Source of the DNA: Alkalicoccus luteus
GTDB lineage: Bacteria > Bacillota > Bacilli > Bacillales > Salisediminibacteriaceae
NCBI GenBank assembly: GCA_052061695.1
Contig: JBPZEY010000005.1
Strand: one strand, 5' to 3'
Length of the DNA stretch: 64,000 bases
The notes under the pieces were generated by a model. It was given only the letters and a program-made list of their open reading frames with translations. It searched no databases and had not been told where the DNA came from. A program made the position numbers and the translations under genes. Shown in pieces: positions 45,598-54,850 of the stretch (position 1 is its first letter; the number at the start of each line of letters is the position of its first letter).

Positions 45598-45603
45598 TAT
45601 AAT
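45598..45603 (+). promoter_or_regulatory. -10 box of the gtaB-ugd operon
   Basis: TATAAT 37 bases before the gtaB start codon; no good -35 recognised, so it may need an activator or be an extended form. Confidence 0.4.
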
Positions 45604-45639
45604 GGGGACAGCTCAGTTATACGCACAGGAGGGGTACAT

Positions 45640-46521
45640 ATGGTGAAAGTACGTAAAGCAATTATACCGGCAGCGGGACTCGGGACGCGTTTCCTGCCGG
45701 CAACGAAGGCGCAGCCGAAGGAAATGCTGCCGATCGTGGATAAGCCGACGATTCAGTATATTGTTGAAGAAGCGATCGCATCCGGCATCGAAGACATCAT
45801 CATTATCAGCGGACGCGGCAAGCGCGCGATTGAGGATCATTTCGATACGTCGTACGAGCTGGAAGAAACACTTCGCCGCAAGGAGAAAACGGCGATTTTA
45901 GAGGAAGTGCAGGCCATTTCCAACATGGCGAACATCCATTACATCCGCCAAAAGGAAGCGAAGGGCCTCGGGCATGCGATCAGCTGTGCAAAGCACTTCA
46001 TCGGCGATGAGCCGTTCGCCGTACTTTTAGGGGACGATATCGTTCGGACAAACGGTACGCCTTGTTTAAAGCAGCTGATCGACGTATTTGAACGATACAA
46101 TTCATCTGTCGTCGGGGTGCAACCTGTGCCGGATAATGACGTCAGTAAATATGGAATCGTTGCGCCGAAGTCAACGGAAATTGAAAAGGGCGTGATTCAC
46201 GTCGCCGACCTGATGGAAAAGCCGGCTGTAGAAGACGCGCCGTCGAACTATGCGATCATGGGCCGCTACGTGCTGCGCCCGGAGATCTTTGAGATTCTCG
46301 ATCAGCTGCCGCCGGGATCCGGCAATGAAATTCAGCTGACGGATGCCATCAAGGAGCTGAACGAGTCTCAGATCGTGCTCGCCTATGAATTCAGCGGCAA
46401 GCGCTACGATGTCGGTGACAAGCTCGGCTTCGTGAAGGCAACTGTTGATTTTGCACTCGAGCGTGACGACCTGCGTGACGATGTGCTGGAATATTTAAAC
46501 ACACTTTCCGAGAAGGTTTAA
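45640..46521 (+). CDS. gtaB: UTP-glucose-1-phosphate uridylyltransferase
   Basis: 293 residues. PAAGLGTRFLPATKAQPKEM is the nucleotide-binding signature; MLPIVDKPTIQYIVEEA, AKGLGHAISCAK, VLLGDDIV and AIMGRYVLRPEIF follow. Makes UDP-glucose, the precursor for the dehydrogenase encoded 18 bases downstream and for many wall polymers. CAGGAGGGG six bases before ATG. Base composition is GC-richer than the cassette at 20-33 kb, so this pair looks native. Confidence 0.95.
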   Translation: MVKVRKAIIPAAGLGTRFLPATKAQPKEMLPIVDKPTIQYIVEEAIASGIEDIIIISGRGKRAIEDHFDTSYELEETLRRKEKTAILEEVQAISNMANIHYIRQKEAKGLGHAISCAKHFIGDEPFAVLLGDDIVRTNGTPCLKQLIDVFERYNSSVVGVQPVPDNDVSKYGIVAPKSTEIEKGVIHVADLMEKPAVEDAPSNYAIMGRYVLRPEIFEILDQLPPGSGNEIQLTDAIKELNESQIVLAYEFSGKRYDVGDKLGFVKATVDFALERDDLRDDVLEYLNTLSEKV

Positions 46522-46539
46522 TACAGGAGGATTTGAAGC

Positions 46540-47871
46540 ATGACAAACATTGCGGTAGTTGGGACAGGATATGTCGGGCTTGTGACAGGCGTCGCTCTGT
46601 CGGAAATCGGACATCAGGTGACATGTATTGATATTGATCAAGCGAAAGTCGAACGTATGCGCCGCGGGGAATCTCCTATTTATGAACCGGGACTCGATGA
46701 ACTGATGACAAAAAATATTCAGGCCGGACGCCTCTTCTTTACTGCTAACCACGCAGAGGGCTTCACCGATAAAGACGTCGTCTATATCGCGGTCGGAACA
46801 CCGGAAAAAGAAGACGGGACCGCTGATCTCCGTTTTATTAACCAGGTGGCAAAGGATATTGCTGCAAACGTGAAGCAGGATGTCGTCGTCGTGACGAAGT
46901 CGACGGTTCCGGTTGGAACGAACGATCATATTTTGTCAGTGATCAAAGAGCATCTCGTGCACAACGTGGACGTGCAGATGGTCTCGAACCCCGAATTTTT
47001 ACGTGAAGGAAGCGCGATTGACGACGCATTTCACGGCGACCGGATCGTGATCGGCGCTGACGCTGGCTACGCCGGCGACTTGATCGAGGACGTGAACGAA
47101 GCGTTCGGGATTCCCGTTTACCGTACCGACGTGCGCAGCGCGGAAATGATCAAGTATGCGTCAAACGCATTCTTAGCGACAAAGATCAGCTTCGTGAACG
47201 AGATTGCGAATATCTGCGAGAAGACCGGCGCCAATATTGAAGACGTGGCTTCCGGAATGGGCATGGACGGCCGCATCGGCCACCAGTTTTTGCGCGCCGG
47301 CATCGGCTACGGAGGATCCTGTTTCCCTAAAGATACGAAGGCACTCGCACAGATCGCTGCGAACCACGACCACAGTTTTGAACTGCTGGAAGCGGTGATC
47401 CGTGTGAACAACGAACAGCACCGCTCGCTCACGAACAAAGCAAAAGAAGCGTTCGGTTCGCTGAAAGGTCGCCGCATAGCGCTGCTAGGCCTTGCATTTA
47501 AGCCAAACACCGACGACATGCGCGAGTCGCCTGCGATTGCGATCAGCCAGGAACTGCTGCTCGCAGGTGCAGAAGTCGTCGCGTACGACCCGATCGCAAC
47601 CGAAAACGCAAAGCGCGTCATGCCGGAAGGCGTCACCTATGTGGCAACAGCCGAGGAAGCGCTCCGCGGCGCAGATGCGGCCTTTATCGTGACCGACTGG
47701 AGCGAAATCAAGTCGCTTGAATTGCGCGCATATGAGCAGTACTTGAAAGAGCCGTATGTGTTCGACGGCCGTAACTGCTACTCGCTCGAGGACGTTGCCA
47801 CCACATCGCTGAATTACTATTCTGTAGGACGTAAAGCCGTTGTGAATGGAAAACTTGTAGAAACGGTTTGA
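46540..47871 (+). CDS. UDP-glucose 6-dehydrogenase (copy 2)
   Basis: 443 residues. VVGTGYVGLVTGVALSEIGH, YEPGLDELM, VAVGTPEKEDGTADL, catalytic GYGGSCFPKDTKAL, YDGRN-type end (FDGRNCYSLEDV). Forms UDP-glucuronate from the UDP-glucose made by GtaB. CAGGAGG 8 bases before ATG; probably co-transcribed with gtaB. Similar but clearly not identical to copy 1 at 21348, so the two do not arise from a recent duplication. Confidence 0.94.
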   Translation: MTNIAVVGTGYVGLVTGVALSEIGHQVTCIDIDQAKVERMRRGESPIYEPGLDELMTKNIQAGRLFFTANHAEGFTDKDVVYIAVGTPEKEDGTADLRFINQVAKDIAANVKQDVVVVTKSTVPVGTNDHILSVIKEHLVHNVDVQMVSNPEFLREGSAIDDAFHGDRIVIGADAGYAGDLIEDVNEAFGIPVYRTDVRSAEMIKYASNAFLATKISFVNEIANICEKTGANIEDVASGMGMDGRIGHQFLRAGIGYGGSCFPKDTKALAQIAANHDHSFELLEAVIRVNNEQHRSLTNKAKEAFGSLKGRRIALLGLAFKPNTDDMRESPAIAISQELLLAGAEVVAYDPIATENAKRVMPEGVTYVATAEEALRGADAAFIVTDWSEIKSLELRAYEQYLKEPYVFDGRNCYSLEDVATTSLNYYSVGRKAVVNGKLVETV

Positions 47872-47876
47872 TTAGA

Positions 47877-47907
47877 GAGCAGCGGCCCCGGACCGCTGCT
47901 TTTTAGG
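47877..47907 (+). terminator. Terminator of gtaB-ugd
   Basis: AGCAGCGG / CCGCTGCT stem followed by TTTTTAGG. Confidence 0.9.
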
Positions 47908-47924
47908 TGGATATGGGGTTGGGG

Positions 47925-48300
47925 TGCCTATTCGTAACTTGGAGCCGCTATTCGTAACCGTAGCTGCTGTTATGCGAATGGATATCCGTTTTGTGCGTAG
48001 CGGAAGCTGCTTTATGCGGAGCCTTTCTTCGTTTATGCGAACCTTTCCTTTATTTCTGCTTAGTCGTTGCTTTCGGCTTCAGCCGAAAGCGTCGATTCAG
48101 ATGAATACGGGTGGCTTCGGTCGGTGCCGAAGCCTTCCTTTTTGTAAGTGACCGCTAATCGTAAGTGGAGACTGCTATTCGGACCTGTAGCTGCTGTTGT
48201 GCGTACGAATACCGGTTTTGTGCGTAGCTACAGCTTCGTTATGCGTAATCTCCCTTCTCTTGTGAGTACTTATTCTTTTTTTATGAGCTACTTTTTCTTA
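47925..48300 (+). repeat. Phased-site repeat cluster C (two arrays plus hairpin pair)
   Basis: Array 1 sites at 47933, 47953, 47973, 47994, 48015, 48036, 48057; array 2 at 48160, 48180, 48200, 48221, 48242, 48263, 48284. Both have spacing 20, 20, 21, 21, 21, 21. Sites are TATTCGTAA or TAATCGTAA (1-2) and TTATGCG/TTGTGCGTA/TTGTGAG (3-7). Between them are GCTTTCGGC-TTCA-GCCGAAAGC (48069-48090) and GGCTTCGG-N6-CCGAAGCC (48113-48134). Array-to-array distance 227. No gene recognised in 47910-48390. Confidence 0.92.
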
Positions 48301-48390
48301 AATTAGCCAATAATGGATTGTTATCCCTTTTTCAAAGAACAGGTGTTTGGTCTATACTTAACGGTAACTCTATATGAGAGGGGCTTATCC

Positions 48391-49335
48391 ATGCTGCTTA
48401 ATCCTAGAAAAAAGCCTTATTTCTTTTATCAATACGAGGCGCTGCTAAGGCGGCTGCCGAAAACACACCCCATATATGCTCGTGCGGAAGCTGACTTTTA
48501 CCGGTATCGTGCCGGATTTTCAGGCGAAAAGGAACTTGACTATTACTTCGACTACCTCCCCAGCGACATTTCTTATTTTCATCAGCTCTACGCTTCAGTA
48601 CCTAACAGCAAATTTTCGGTACAGATTGACTTACTGCTTCTCTCCCCAACATTTATCAGCATCATTGAACTCAAACATTACGCCGGTTCTCTCTATTTTT
48701 CGAGCCACTATAATCAGCTAATAAAAACAGCTGATGGTCAATCTGAAGTGATGACCTGTCCGCTCGCTCAAGTAAACCGGCAGCGCATTCAACTAGAACG
48801 CATCTTAAAACACGATTTAAAAAAGGAGATTCCTATTCTCACACAGGTTTTTGTCACTAACCCACGCTGTGAAATAAAAAGTGACCTGCCAATTCAAAAC
48901 CTCGCTCATGTTGCCAAACTGCCTGAACTTGTTCGCCAATGGAAGACAACTTACACTGAGCCAACGCTAACGAAAAGTCAGATTAGCAATCTTGGGAAAC
49001 GTTTAGTAAATCGATTAAAAAAGGAAGAACGAAACCTGCTTTCCCGATATAAGCTGGATTCTTCCATATTGAGATCAGGCGTTTTGTGCAACTCATGTGA
49101 TGCGATCATGGCTCGGCGCCGTGGTTATTGGGTCTGTGCAACCTGCTTCGAGAAAGGGAAGAATCAGCATCAGCAAGCATTTAGGGATTATGCGCTGTTA
49201 CATAAGACGACTATGACTCTAACAGAAGCGATGAATTGGGCCGGCATGCGCCGTGACACCTGTGGTCGCCTGATGCAGCAGCAATTTAAGCGAGTCCCCT
49301 CCGTTTATCCAGTGACCTATCAGCTAATCGATTAG
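48391..49335 (+). CDS. NERD-domain protein with zinc ribbon
   Basis: 314 residues. The NERD (nuclease-related) core is about 35-140: GFSGEKELDYYFDYLP, then FSVQIDLLLLSPTFISIIEL and KHYAG, matching the E..D..ExK nuclease-like pattern. The C-terminal third carries CNSC and CATC (Cys pairs of a zinc ribbon) and ends in a helix-rich region. ATG 48391 follows GAGAGGGG by 6 bases; the frame is open 26 codons upstream without an RBS. Probably a cytoplasmic nucleic-acid enzyme; role unknown. Flanked on both sides by phased-site repeats. Confidence 0.82.
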   Translation: MLLNPRKKPYFFYQYEALLRRLPKTHPIYARAEADFYRYRAGFSGEKELDYYFDYLPSDISYFHQLYASVPNSKFSVQIDLLLLSPTFISIIELKHYAGSLYFSSHYNQLIKTADGQSEVMTCPLAQVNRQRIQLERILKHDLKKEIPILTQVFVTNPRCEIKSDLPIQNLAHVAKLPELVRQWKTTYTEPTLTKSQISNLGKRLVNRLKKEERNLLSRYKLDSSILRSGVLCNSCDAIMARRRGYWVCATCFEKGKNQHQQAFRDYALLHKTTMTLTEAMNWAGMRRDTCGRLMQQQFKRVPSVYPVTYQLID

Positions 49336-49339
49336 GCGG

Positions 49340-49927
49340 TCTCTAAACGTAACTGGGCAGCGTTATTCGTATCAGGTTCATGTATTGTGCGTACGGAGTG
49401 GGGTTTTATGCGTAGTGGAAGCTGCTTTTATGCGGAACTTTTCTTCGTTTATGCGAACTTTTCCTTTATTTCTGCTTAGTCTTTGCTTTCGGCTCGAGCC
49501 GAAAGCGTCAATTCAAATTAATGTGGGTGGCTTCGGCTCGCTGCCGAAGCCTTCCTCTTGTGAGTGATCGTTAATCGTAAGTGAATGCTGCTATTCGTAT
49601 CAGGTTCATGTATTGTGCGTACGGATACCGGTTTTGTGCGTATCGGAAGCTTCGTTATGCATAGCCTCCCTTCTTTTATGCGAACCTTTCCTTTATTTCT
49701 GCTTAGTCGTTGCTTTCGGCTCCAGCCGAAAGCGTCGATTCAAATTAATGTGGGTGGCTTCGGCTCGCTGCCGAAGCCTTCCTCTTGTAATTGATCGCTA
49801 ATCGCAAGTGAAGACCGCTATTCGTAACAGGTTCATGTGTTGTGCGTATGGATACCGGTTTTGTGCGTAGCGGAAGCTTCGTTATGCGTTTGCTTTCTTC
49901 TTTTATGCGTAAGACGAAGCCATAAAT
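49340..49927 (+). repeat. Phased-site repeat cluster E (three arrays plus hairpins)
   Basis: Array 1: 49348, 49368, 49388, 49409, 49431, 49452, 49473 (spacing 20, 20, 21, 22, 21, 21). Array 2: 49576, 49596, 49616, 49637, 49658, 49679, 49700. Array 3: 49803, 49823, 49843, 49864, 49885, 49906 with a weak seventh near 49927. Arrays 2 and 3 keep 20, 20, 21, 21, 21. Between arrays are GCTTTCGGCT-C-AGCCGAAAGC-type hairpins (near 49490 and 49709) and GGCTTCGGC-TCGCT-GCCGAAGCC-type hairpins (near 49530 and 49757). Lies between the convergent NERD and amidase genes. Confidence 0.9.
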
Positions 49928-49957
49928 GCAAAAGACCCCGCTTCAGCGGGGTCTCAG
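49927..49957 (-). terminator. Terminator of the amidase gene
   Basis: GACCCCGC / GCGGGGTC stem followed by TTTTGC on the minus strand. Confidence 0.85.
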
Positions 49958-49961
49958 CTCT

Positions 49962-51476
49962 TTATTGATAGTAACGCTTCAGTCCATTTACGACTTGAGT
50001 TGCGAGTTTATCCTGCTCATTCAGCAGCACGCTCAGGTCGCTGCTGTTGGTCATAAAGCCTGGTTCGATGAGGACTGCCGGCATGTTCGGTCCGGTGAGG
50101 ACAGACAGGCTGCGGTTGACTGTTCCGCGGTTACGAAGCCCCATGCCGTTTGCGATGCTCGACTGCAGTTCCAAGGCGAGCATGCGGGAGTCATTCGGAT
50201 GCTTGCCTGCCGAGCTGTAGAGTACTTCTGCTCCGCTTGCGGCACTGTTCGGGAAGGCGTTGGCATGAATGCTGATGAACAGATCCGCACCGGACTGATT
50301 CGCAGCAGCAACCCGCTGACCGCCGCTCAAGTAGCTGTCGCCGGTACGGCTCATCACGACGCGGGCCCCTTCTGCTTCCAGCCGCTGACGGACTTTCTGG
50401 CTCAGGTTCAGGGCGATTGTTTTTTCATAAATGTTCCCTTGCACGACAGCGCCTGGATCGCGGCCGCCGTGACCGGGATCAAGAAAGATCGTTTTGCCGC
50501 TCAGGCTTCCGGATCCGGAATTGCTGGAACCGGATGAAGTACCGACTTCACGGACGTAGCTTGCGTGCACGTAGGCCCAGCCGTTGCCGCGCTTAATCGT
50601 ATACCAATTGCCGTTTTGCTCGTGAATATCGACCTGTGTGCCGCGCGTCAGGCTGCCGACAATGCTGGAGCTCGTGGACGGCTCCGAGCGCACGTTTAAG
50701 CTGTTTGCGGTCACTTCGCCTTTCGTAGTTGCTGCTTCCGGAGCAGAGCCTCCTGAAGACGGACCGGATCCTTCTGTTTTTACGAAGGAGCTGTGAATGT
50801 AGCCGGAACTTATTTTGTACCAGTCACCGCTTTTTTCCTGCAGATCGACTTGATCGCCGCGCTTCACGCTGCCAACGATGCGGTGCGAGGTAGATGGTCC
50901 GGAGCGAACATTCAGGCTTGATGCCGTAATTTCACCCGTTGCGGCACTGGTGCTTTCAGTTTTTTTCGAAGACGAACTGCTGCTTGTTTTGATGTAAGAG
51001 CCGTGTACGAATCCTTCGCTGCTGCCGACCTTTACTTTCAGCCAGTCACCGGATGTTGCAGTGATGTCCACCTTCTGTCCGCGACTCAGGCTGCCGACAA
51101 CGCGGTGGCTTGTAGACGGTCCGGAGCGAACGCGCAGGCTTCCGGCAGTCACTTCTCCGGTGCCGGAGGCAGCTTCTGCACTGCTGCCGGACGAGGCTGT
51201 TTTCACAAAGCCTTTATGTATGTGACCCCATCCGTTGTTAAAGCGAATTTGATGCCAGTCGCCTTTCGTGGCATGAATCTCGACCTTCGCCCCTTTTTGC
51301 AGGCCGCCGATGATGCGTGCATTTGACGCTGCGTCTGCACGGACGAATAAGGAGGAGGCGGTGACCTCTCCCTGCTGCGCTTGTGCATGGGCAGTTGTCG
51401 CTCCGCGTTCTTCAAAGCTGTACACGATAGAGAATAATAAAATAAAGATAAGTGCAAAAAGACTTGTTCGTTTCAC
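49962..51476 (-). CDS. N-acetylmuramoyl-L-alanine amidase with four SH3b domains
   Basis: 504 residues, secreted (signal peptide ends near AHAQA, residue 33). Four SH3b cell-wall-binding repeats follow, each with a VTAxSLxVRxxPSTS motif and GDW or GNW near its middle, spread over about 36-310. The C-terminal Amidase_3 domain (about 328-504) has LDPGHGGRDPGA (Zn His), YEKTIAL (Zn Glu), FISIHANAF (Zn His) and LIEPGFMTN (catalytic Glu). It cuts the glycan-peptide amide bond. GTG start with GGGGAGGG 7 bases upstream. Repeats 2 and 3 are most similar to each other. Confidence 0.95.
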   Translation of the reverse strand: MKRTSLFALIFILLFSIVYSFEERGATTAHAQAQQGEVTASSLFVRADAASNARIIGGLQKGAKVEIHATKGDWHQIRFNNGWGHIHKGFVKTASSGSSAEAASGTGEVTAGSLRVRSGPSTSHRVVGSLSRGQKVDITATSGDWLKVKVGSSEGFVHGSYIKTSSSSSSKKTESTSAATGEITASSLNVRSGPSTSHRIVGSVKRGDQVDLQEKSGDWYKISSGYIHSSFVKTEGSGPSSGGSAPEAATTKGEVTANSLNVRSEPSTSSSIVGSLTRGTQVDIHEQNGNWYTIKRGNGWAYVHASYVREVGTSSGSSNSGSGSLSGKTIFLDPGHGGRDPGAVVQGNIYEKTIALNLSQKVRQRLEAEGARVVMSRTGDSYLSGGQRVAAANQSGADLFISIHANAFPNSAASGAEVLYSSAGKHPNDSRMLALELQSSIANGMGLRNRGTVNRSLSVLTGPNMPAVLIEPGFMTNSSDLSVLLNEQDKLATQVVNGLKRYYQ

Positions 51477-51606
51477 GCGTGTCCCTCCCCTGGCACATTT
51501 TTCAGATTATTTCCTTTTACTGTATCTTAGTGGTTAGCATTTGTACATAGGAACAAGTACCAAACAGAAAATGAGACTTTCTCATACTTTCTCAAGCTGT
51601 CCTGCT

Positions 51607-51633
51607 AGTGGCAATTCTTTTGCAATTACCACT
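51607..51633. promoter_or_regulatory. Inverted repeat upstream of the AbgT gene
   Basis: AGTGG-C-AATT and AATT-A-CCACT around a 7-base spacer, 90 bases upstream of the AbgT start. Possible operator; no known consensus recognised. The rest of 51477-51722 is AT-rich with repeated TTTCTCA words. Confidence 0.35.
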
Positions 51634-51722
51634 ATTTTAAAACGCATTCAATTTTATGAAAATTTCCTTTAGGATGGATGGACGCATGTCCAAACTTACA
51701 TATGAAGGGACGGTTTACCATT

Positions 51723-53252
51723 ATGCCTGAGAAAAAGAAGAAAGGCTTTTTTCAGAAATTTCTAGACGGCATTGAAATTGCGGGAAATAAGCTGCCGCAT
51801 CCGGTGACGATTTTTGCGATTCTTGCTTTGCTCGTCATTGTCGCTTCAGCTATCATTTCCGCGATCGGCGTGAGCGTCGAGCACCCCGGTGAAGAAGGCG
51901 AGATCGTTGAAGTAACGAGTCTGCTTACGACCGAAGGGATTCAATATTTATTTTCCAGCATGGTCGATAACTTCATCGGCTTCGCACCGCTCGGCGTCGT
52001 GCTGGCAACGATGCTCGGGATCGGGATTGCAGAACGCACCGGCTTAATCAGCGCCTGTCTGCGGGGCTTTGTGCTGTCGATTCCGAAAGTACTGATCACA
52101 GCCGGCCTCGTATTCGCTGGCATTATGTCCAGTGTGGCCTCAGATGCGGGTTACGTAGTACTCCCTCCTCTCGGGGCGGTTATTTTCGCTGCACTCGGAC
52201 GACATCCGCTTGCCGGTCTTGCGGCCGCGTTCGCCGGCGTTTCTGCCGGGTTCAGTGCCAACTTATTCCTGTCAGCAACAGATCCGATGCTCGGGGAGCT
52301 GACGATTTCAGCAGCCGCAATCATTGATCCGGCCTACGCGGAAGGCATGAACATCGCGATGAACTACTACTTCATCATTGCATCAGTCTTTATGCTCACG
52401 CTCGTCGGCGCCTTTGTCACGGAACGCATCGTTGAACCGCGTCTTGGTGAATACAAAGGCGACTACCGTGAGAGCCTGAACGGACTGGAAGCGATCGAGA
52501 AAAAAGGACTGCTCTGGGCAGCCGGATCGCTTCTCGTGACGACGATTTTGTTTGCACTCACGATCGTTCCGGAAAATGGTGTGCTCCGGGCAGAAGACGG
52601 CGGCATTGTACAGTCACCGTTTATGGATTCCCTTGTTCCGATCATTTTAATCCTGTTCTTCATACCTGGTCTTATATACGGGATTGCGACGAAAAACATT
52701 AAAAGTGATAAAGATGTCGCGAACCAGCTTTCCGAAACGATGGCTGCTATGGGGATGTTTATCGTGCTCGCCTTTACTGCCGGTCAGTTCGTCGCTTACT
52801 TTGCAGAAACGAACATCGGTCTTGTTCTCGGCGTGTACGGGGCAGAGGCGCTCGAGGCGGCGAATCTGACCGGCATCCCGCTTATTCTCGGCTTTATCGT
52901 TGTCGCAGGCTTCATTAACTTGTTCGTCGGCAGTGCGTCTGCTAAGTGGGCAATGATGGCACCGGTCTTCGTGCCGATTATGATGCAGCTCGGCTACTCG
53001 CCGGAGCTGACGCAAATGGCGTACCGTATCGCTGACTCTACAACGAACATCATTACGCCGCTGATGACGTACTTTGCGATCATCATCGCATTTGCACAGA
53101 AGTACGATAAGAAGATGGGGATCGGAACGATGATCTCCGTTATGTTCCCGTATTCGATCTTCTTCACGATTGCATGGACGATCATGCTGATCATCTGGAT
53201 GACGACAGGCTTCGATTTAGGACCTGGCTCTCCAATTCACTACAATCCGTAA
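51723..53252 (+). CDS. AbgT-family transporter (aminobenzoyl-glutamate type)
   Basis: 509 residues with about 11-12 hydrophobic segments, normal for AbgT. Signature stretches LPHPVTIFAILALLVIVA, SDAGYVVLPPLGAVIFAALG, GVSAGFSANLFLSATDP, GSASAKWAMMAPVFVPIMM and YRIADSTTNIITPLMTYFAI. Family members export sulfonamides or take up p-aminobenzoyl-glutamate; ion-coupled. ATG 51723 is preferred over an upstream in-frame ATG because the peptide begins MPEKKKKGFFQK like relatives; the RBS (AAGGGACGG) is weak and far. Confidence 0.92.
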   Translation: MPEKKKKGFFQKFLDGIEIAGNKLPHPVTIFAILALLVIVASAIISAIGVSVEHPGEEGEIVEVTSLLTTEGIQYLFSSMVDNFIGFAPLGVVLATMLGIGIAERTGLISACLRGFVLSIPKVLITAGLVFAGIMSSVASDAGYVVLPPLGAVIFAALGRHPLAGLAAAFAGVSAGFSANLFLSATDPMLGELTISAAAIIDPAYAEGMNIAMNYYFIIASVFMLTLVGAFVTERIVEPRLGEYKGDYRESLNGLEAIEKKGLLWAAGSLLVTTILFALTIVPENGVLRAEDGGIVQSPFMDSLVPIILILFFIPGLIYGIATKNIKSDKDVANQLSETMAAMGMFIVLAFTAGQFVAYFAETNIGLVLGVYGAEALEAANLTGIPLILGFIVVAGFINLFVGSASAKWAMMAPVFVPIMMQLGYSPELTQMAYRIADSTTNIITPLMTYFAIIIAFAQKYDKKMGIGTMISVMFPYSIFFTIAWTIMLIIWMTTGFDLGPGSPIHYNP

Positions 53253-53257
53253 AGGTA

Positions 53258-53296
53258 GGACGATCCCCGGCAGCTCGCCGGGGATTTCTTTTTGTA
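53258..53296 (+). terminator. Terminator of the AbgT gene
   Basis: ATCCCCGGC / GCCGGGGAT stem followed by TTCTTTTTG. Confidence 0.9.
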
Positions 53297-53317
53297 GTGC
53301 TTTGTCGGGTGGATTTG

Positions 53318-53650
53318 AGATTTTGCATAGAGTGGGAAGCGGTACGCATAAAGGAGGTTTTCACACGCATTAAAAGCGGTTTGCTACGCACAAAAGCTGA
53401 TTCAATACGCATAAAGGCTGTTCAAGTACGCATAACGCTCCTCACTTACGCATAAGCTTTTCATAGAGGGCTTCGGCGACCGCCGAAGCCCTGGGTTGAG
53501 CTGGATTATTTTTATTGCGTTAAATAGAAATTCTTACGCCTAAACACAGACACGATACGCACATAGGCTGATTTCTTACGTATAAAAGCTGTTCAGGTAC
53601 GCATAGCGACGGTTTCAGTACGAATAGCGGTCGTCACTTACGCATAAGCC
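53318..53650 (-). repeat. Phased-site repeat cluster D (two arrays, reverse orientation, one hairpin)
   Basis: Same sites on the opposite strand (TACGCATAA and variants). Array 1 sites at 53452, 53432, 53411, 53390, 53369, 53348, 53327; array 2 at 53644, 53624, 53603, 53582, 53561, 53540 and a weak 53519. Spacing 20 then 21 throughout. One long perfect hairpin lies between: AGGGCTTCGGC-GACC-GCCGAAGCCCT (53467-53492). This is the only cluster read on the minus strand. The region between AbgT and LCP 3 holds no recognised gene. Confidence 0.88.
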
Positions 53651-53810
53651 TGCCACCGATTTTACCCACACCCGTCATCTTTTTTTGCCAATTATTTTCC
53701 GCGAGGTGTAACCCTTTTCTTTATAGAGCGTCCAATCAGTTGAACCATAGGCAGAGACTCTGTTCTGTGGTACGATGCATGGGATTTAATTAGAGAAAGG
53801 GAGTATCCCG

Positions 53811-54809
53811 ATGAGTGAAGAACTTCAGCGGTCGCGGCGCCAGGAGAAGCGTCCGTCCCGAATTAAAAAACTGTTTAAAGTAGCCTTGCTTTTCTTTTTA
53901 ATAACATTTATTGTGACTGGCGGTGTCCTCGGATACATGGTGTATCAGGTCCAGAGTGCGACGAACAGCTCGCAGGCTGAGCTTGAGCGTGGTGACAAGT
54001 CGGACATGCGCGACGAAGCGGTCGATCCGGTTGATGATCCGGTGTCGATTTTATTTCTCGGCCTCGACAGCCGTGAGGATGATTTGAGCGGACGCACCGA
54101 TGCGATGGTGCTCGCGACGTTTAATCCAAATGATGAGTCGGTCAAAATGGTGAATATTCCGCGTGACTCTTACGTGTACATGCCGGACCGTGATACGAAC
54201 GACAAAATCAATCACGCCCATGCTTACGGTGGAGTGACGTCAACGATCAACACGGTCGAGCACATGCTCGATATTCCGGTTGACTATGTCGTTTCCTTGA
54301 ACTTTACAGCATTCGTTGAAATCATTGATACGATCGGCGGTGTCGAAGTCGACGTACCGATGCCGATAGCTGACACGGATAACGCGACGTACGGTACGAT
54401 CGAAATCGAAGAAGGGCTTCAGACGCTGAACGGCGAGGAAGCGCTCGCTTATTCGCGTATGCGTAAGCAGGATCCGCGCGGAGATTTGGGCCGAGGCGAC
54501 CGGCAGAAAGACATCATTGAAGCCGTGATTCATCAGTCGGCAAGCTTCCGCACGATCACAAACTTTAACTCGCTTGTCGACAGCATGGAGCGGAACCTGA
54601 GCACGAACTTAAGCTTTGGCAACATGGTCAGCATGCATTCGTACGCGAACGACATGAATGACATCGAATCGCTCTCCTTTGAAGGCGACGATTACAATGA
54701 AGGCGGCGTTTACTACTACCGCATTCGCGACGAGTCCCTCGCGGACGTTTCCAGTACGCTGAAAGAACATCTGGAAATTACAAGTTCCACAACAGCCTCA
54801 CAAGAGTAA
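53811..54809 (+). CDS. LytR-CpsA-Psr polymer transferase 3
   Basis: 332 residues. Basic N-terminal tail, membrane helix (about 25-45), LCP domain: VSILFLGLDSREDDLSGRTD, VNIPRDSYVYMPDRDTND, NHAHAYGGVTSTINTVEHM, YSRMRKQDPRGDLGRGDRQ. Closest in sequence to LCP 2 (44237). AAAGGGAG 8 bases before ATG. Lies back to back with the second epimerase and large sugar transferase genes, fitting polymer attachment. Confidence 0.93.
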   Translation: MSEELQRSRRQEKRPSRIKKLFKVALLFFLITFIVTGGVLGYMVYQVQSATNSSQAELERGDKSDMRDEAVDPVDDPVSILFLGLDSREDDLSGRTDAMVLATFNPNDESVKMVNIPRDSYVYMPDRDTNDKINHAHAYGGVTSTINTVEHMLDIPVDYVVSLNFTAFVEIIDTIGGVEVDVPMPIADTDNATYGTIEIEEGLQTLNGEEALAYSRMRKQDPRGDLGRGDRQKDIIEAVIHQSASFRTITNFNSLVDSMERNLSTNLSFGNMVSMHSYANDMNDIESLSFEGDDYNEGGVYYYRIRDESLADVSSTLKEHLEITSSTTASQE

Positions 54810-54812
54810 AAA

Positions 54813-54850
54813 TGGCCAGCCCCCGTTACGGAGGCTGGCTTTCTTTATGC
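54813..54850. terminator. Terminator between LCP 3 and epimerase genes
   Basis: GCCAGCC / GGCTGGC stem followed by TTTCTTT on the plus strand, with A/T on both sides; convergent genes. Confidence 0.85.
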
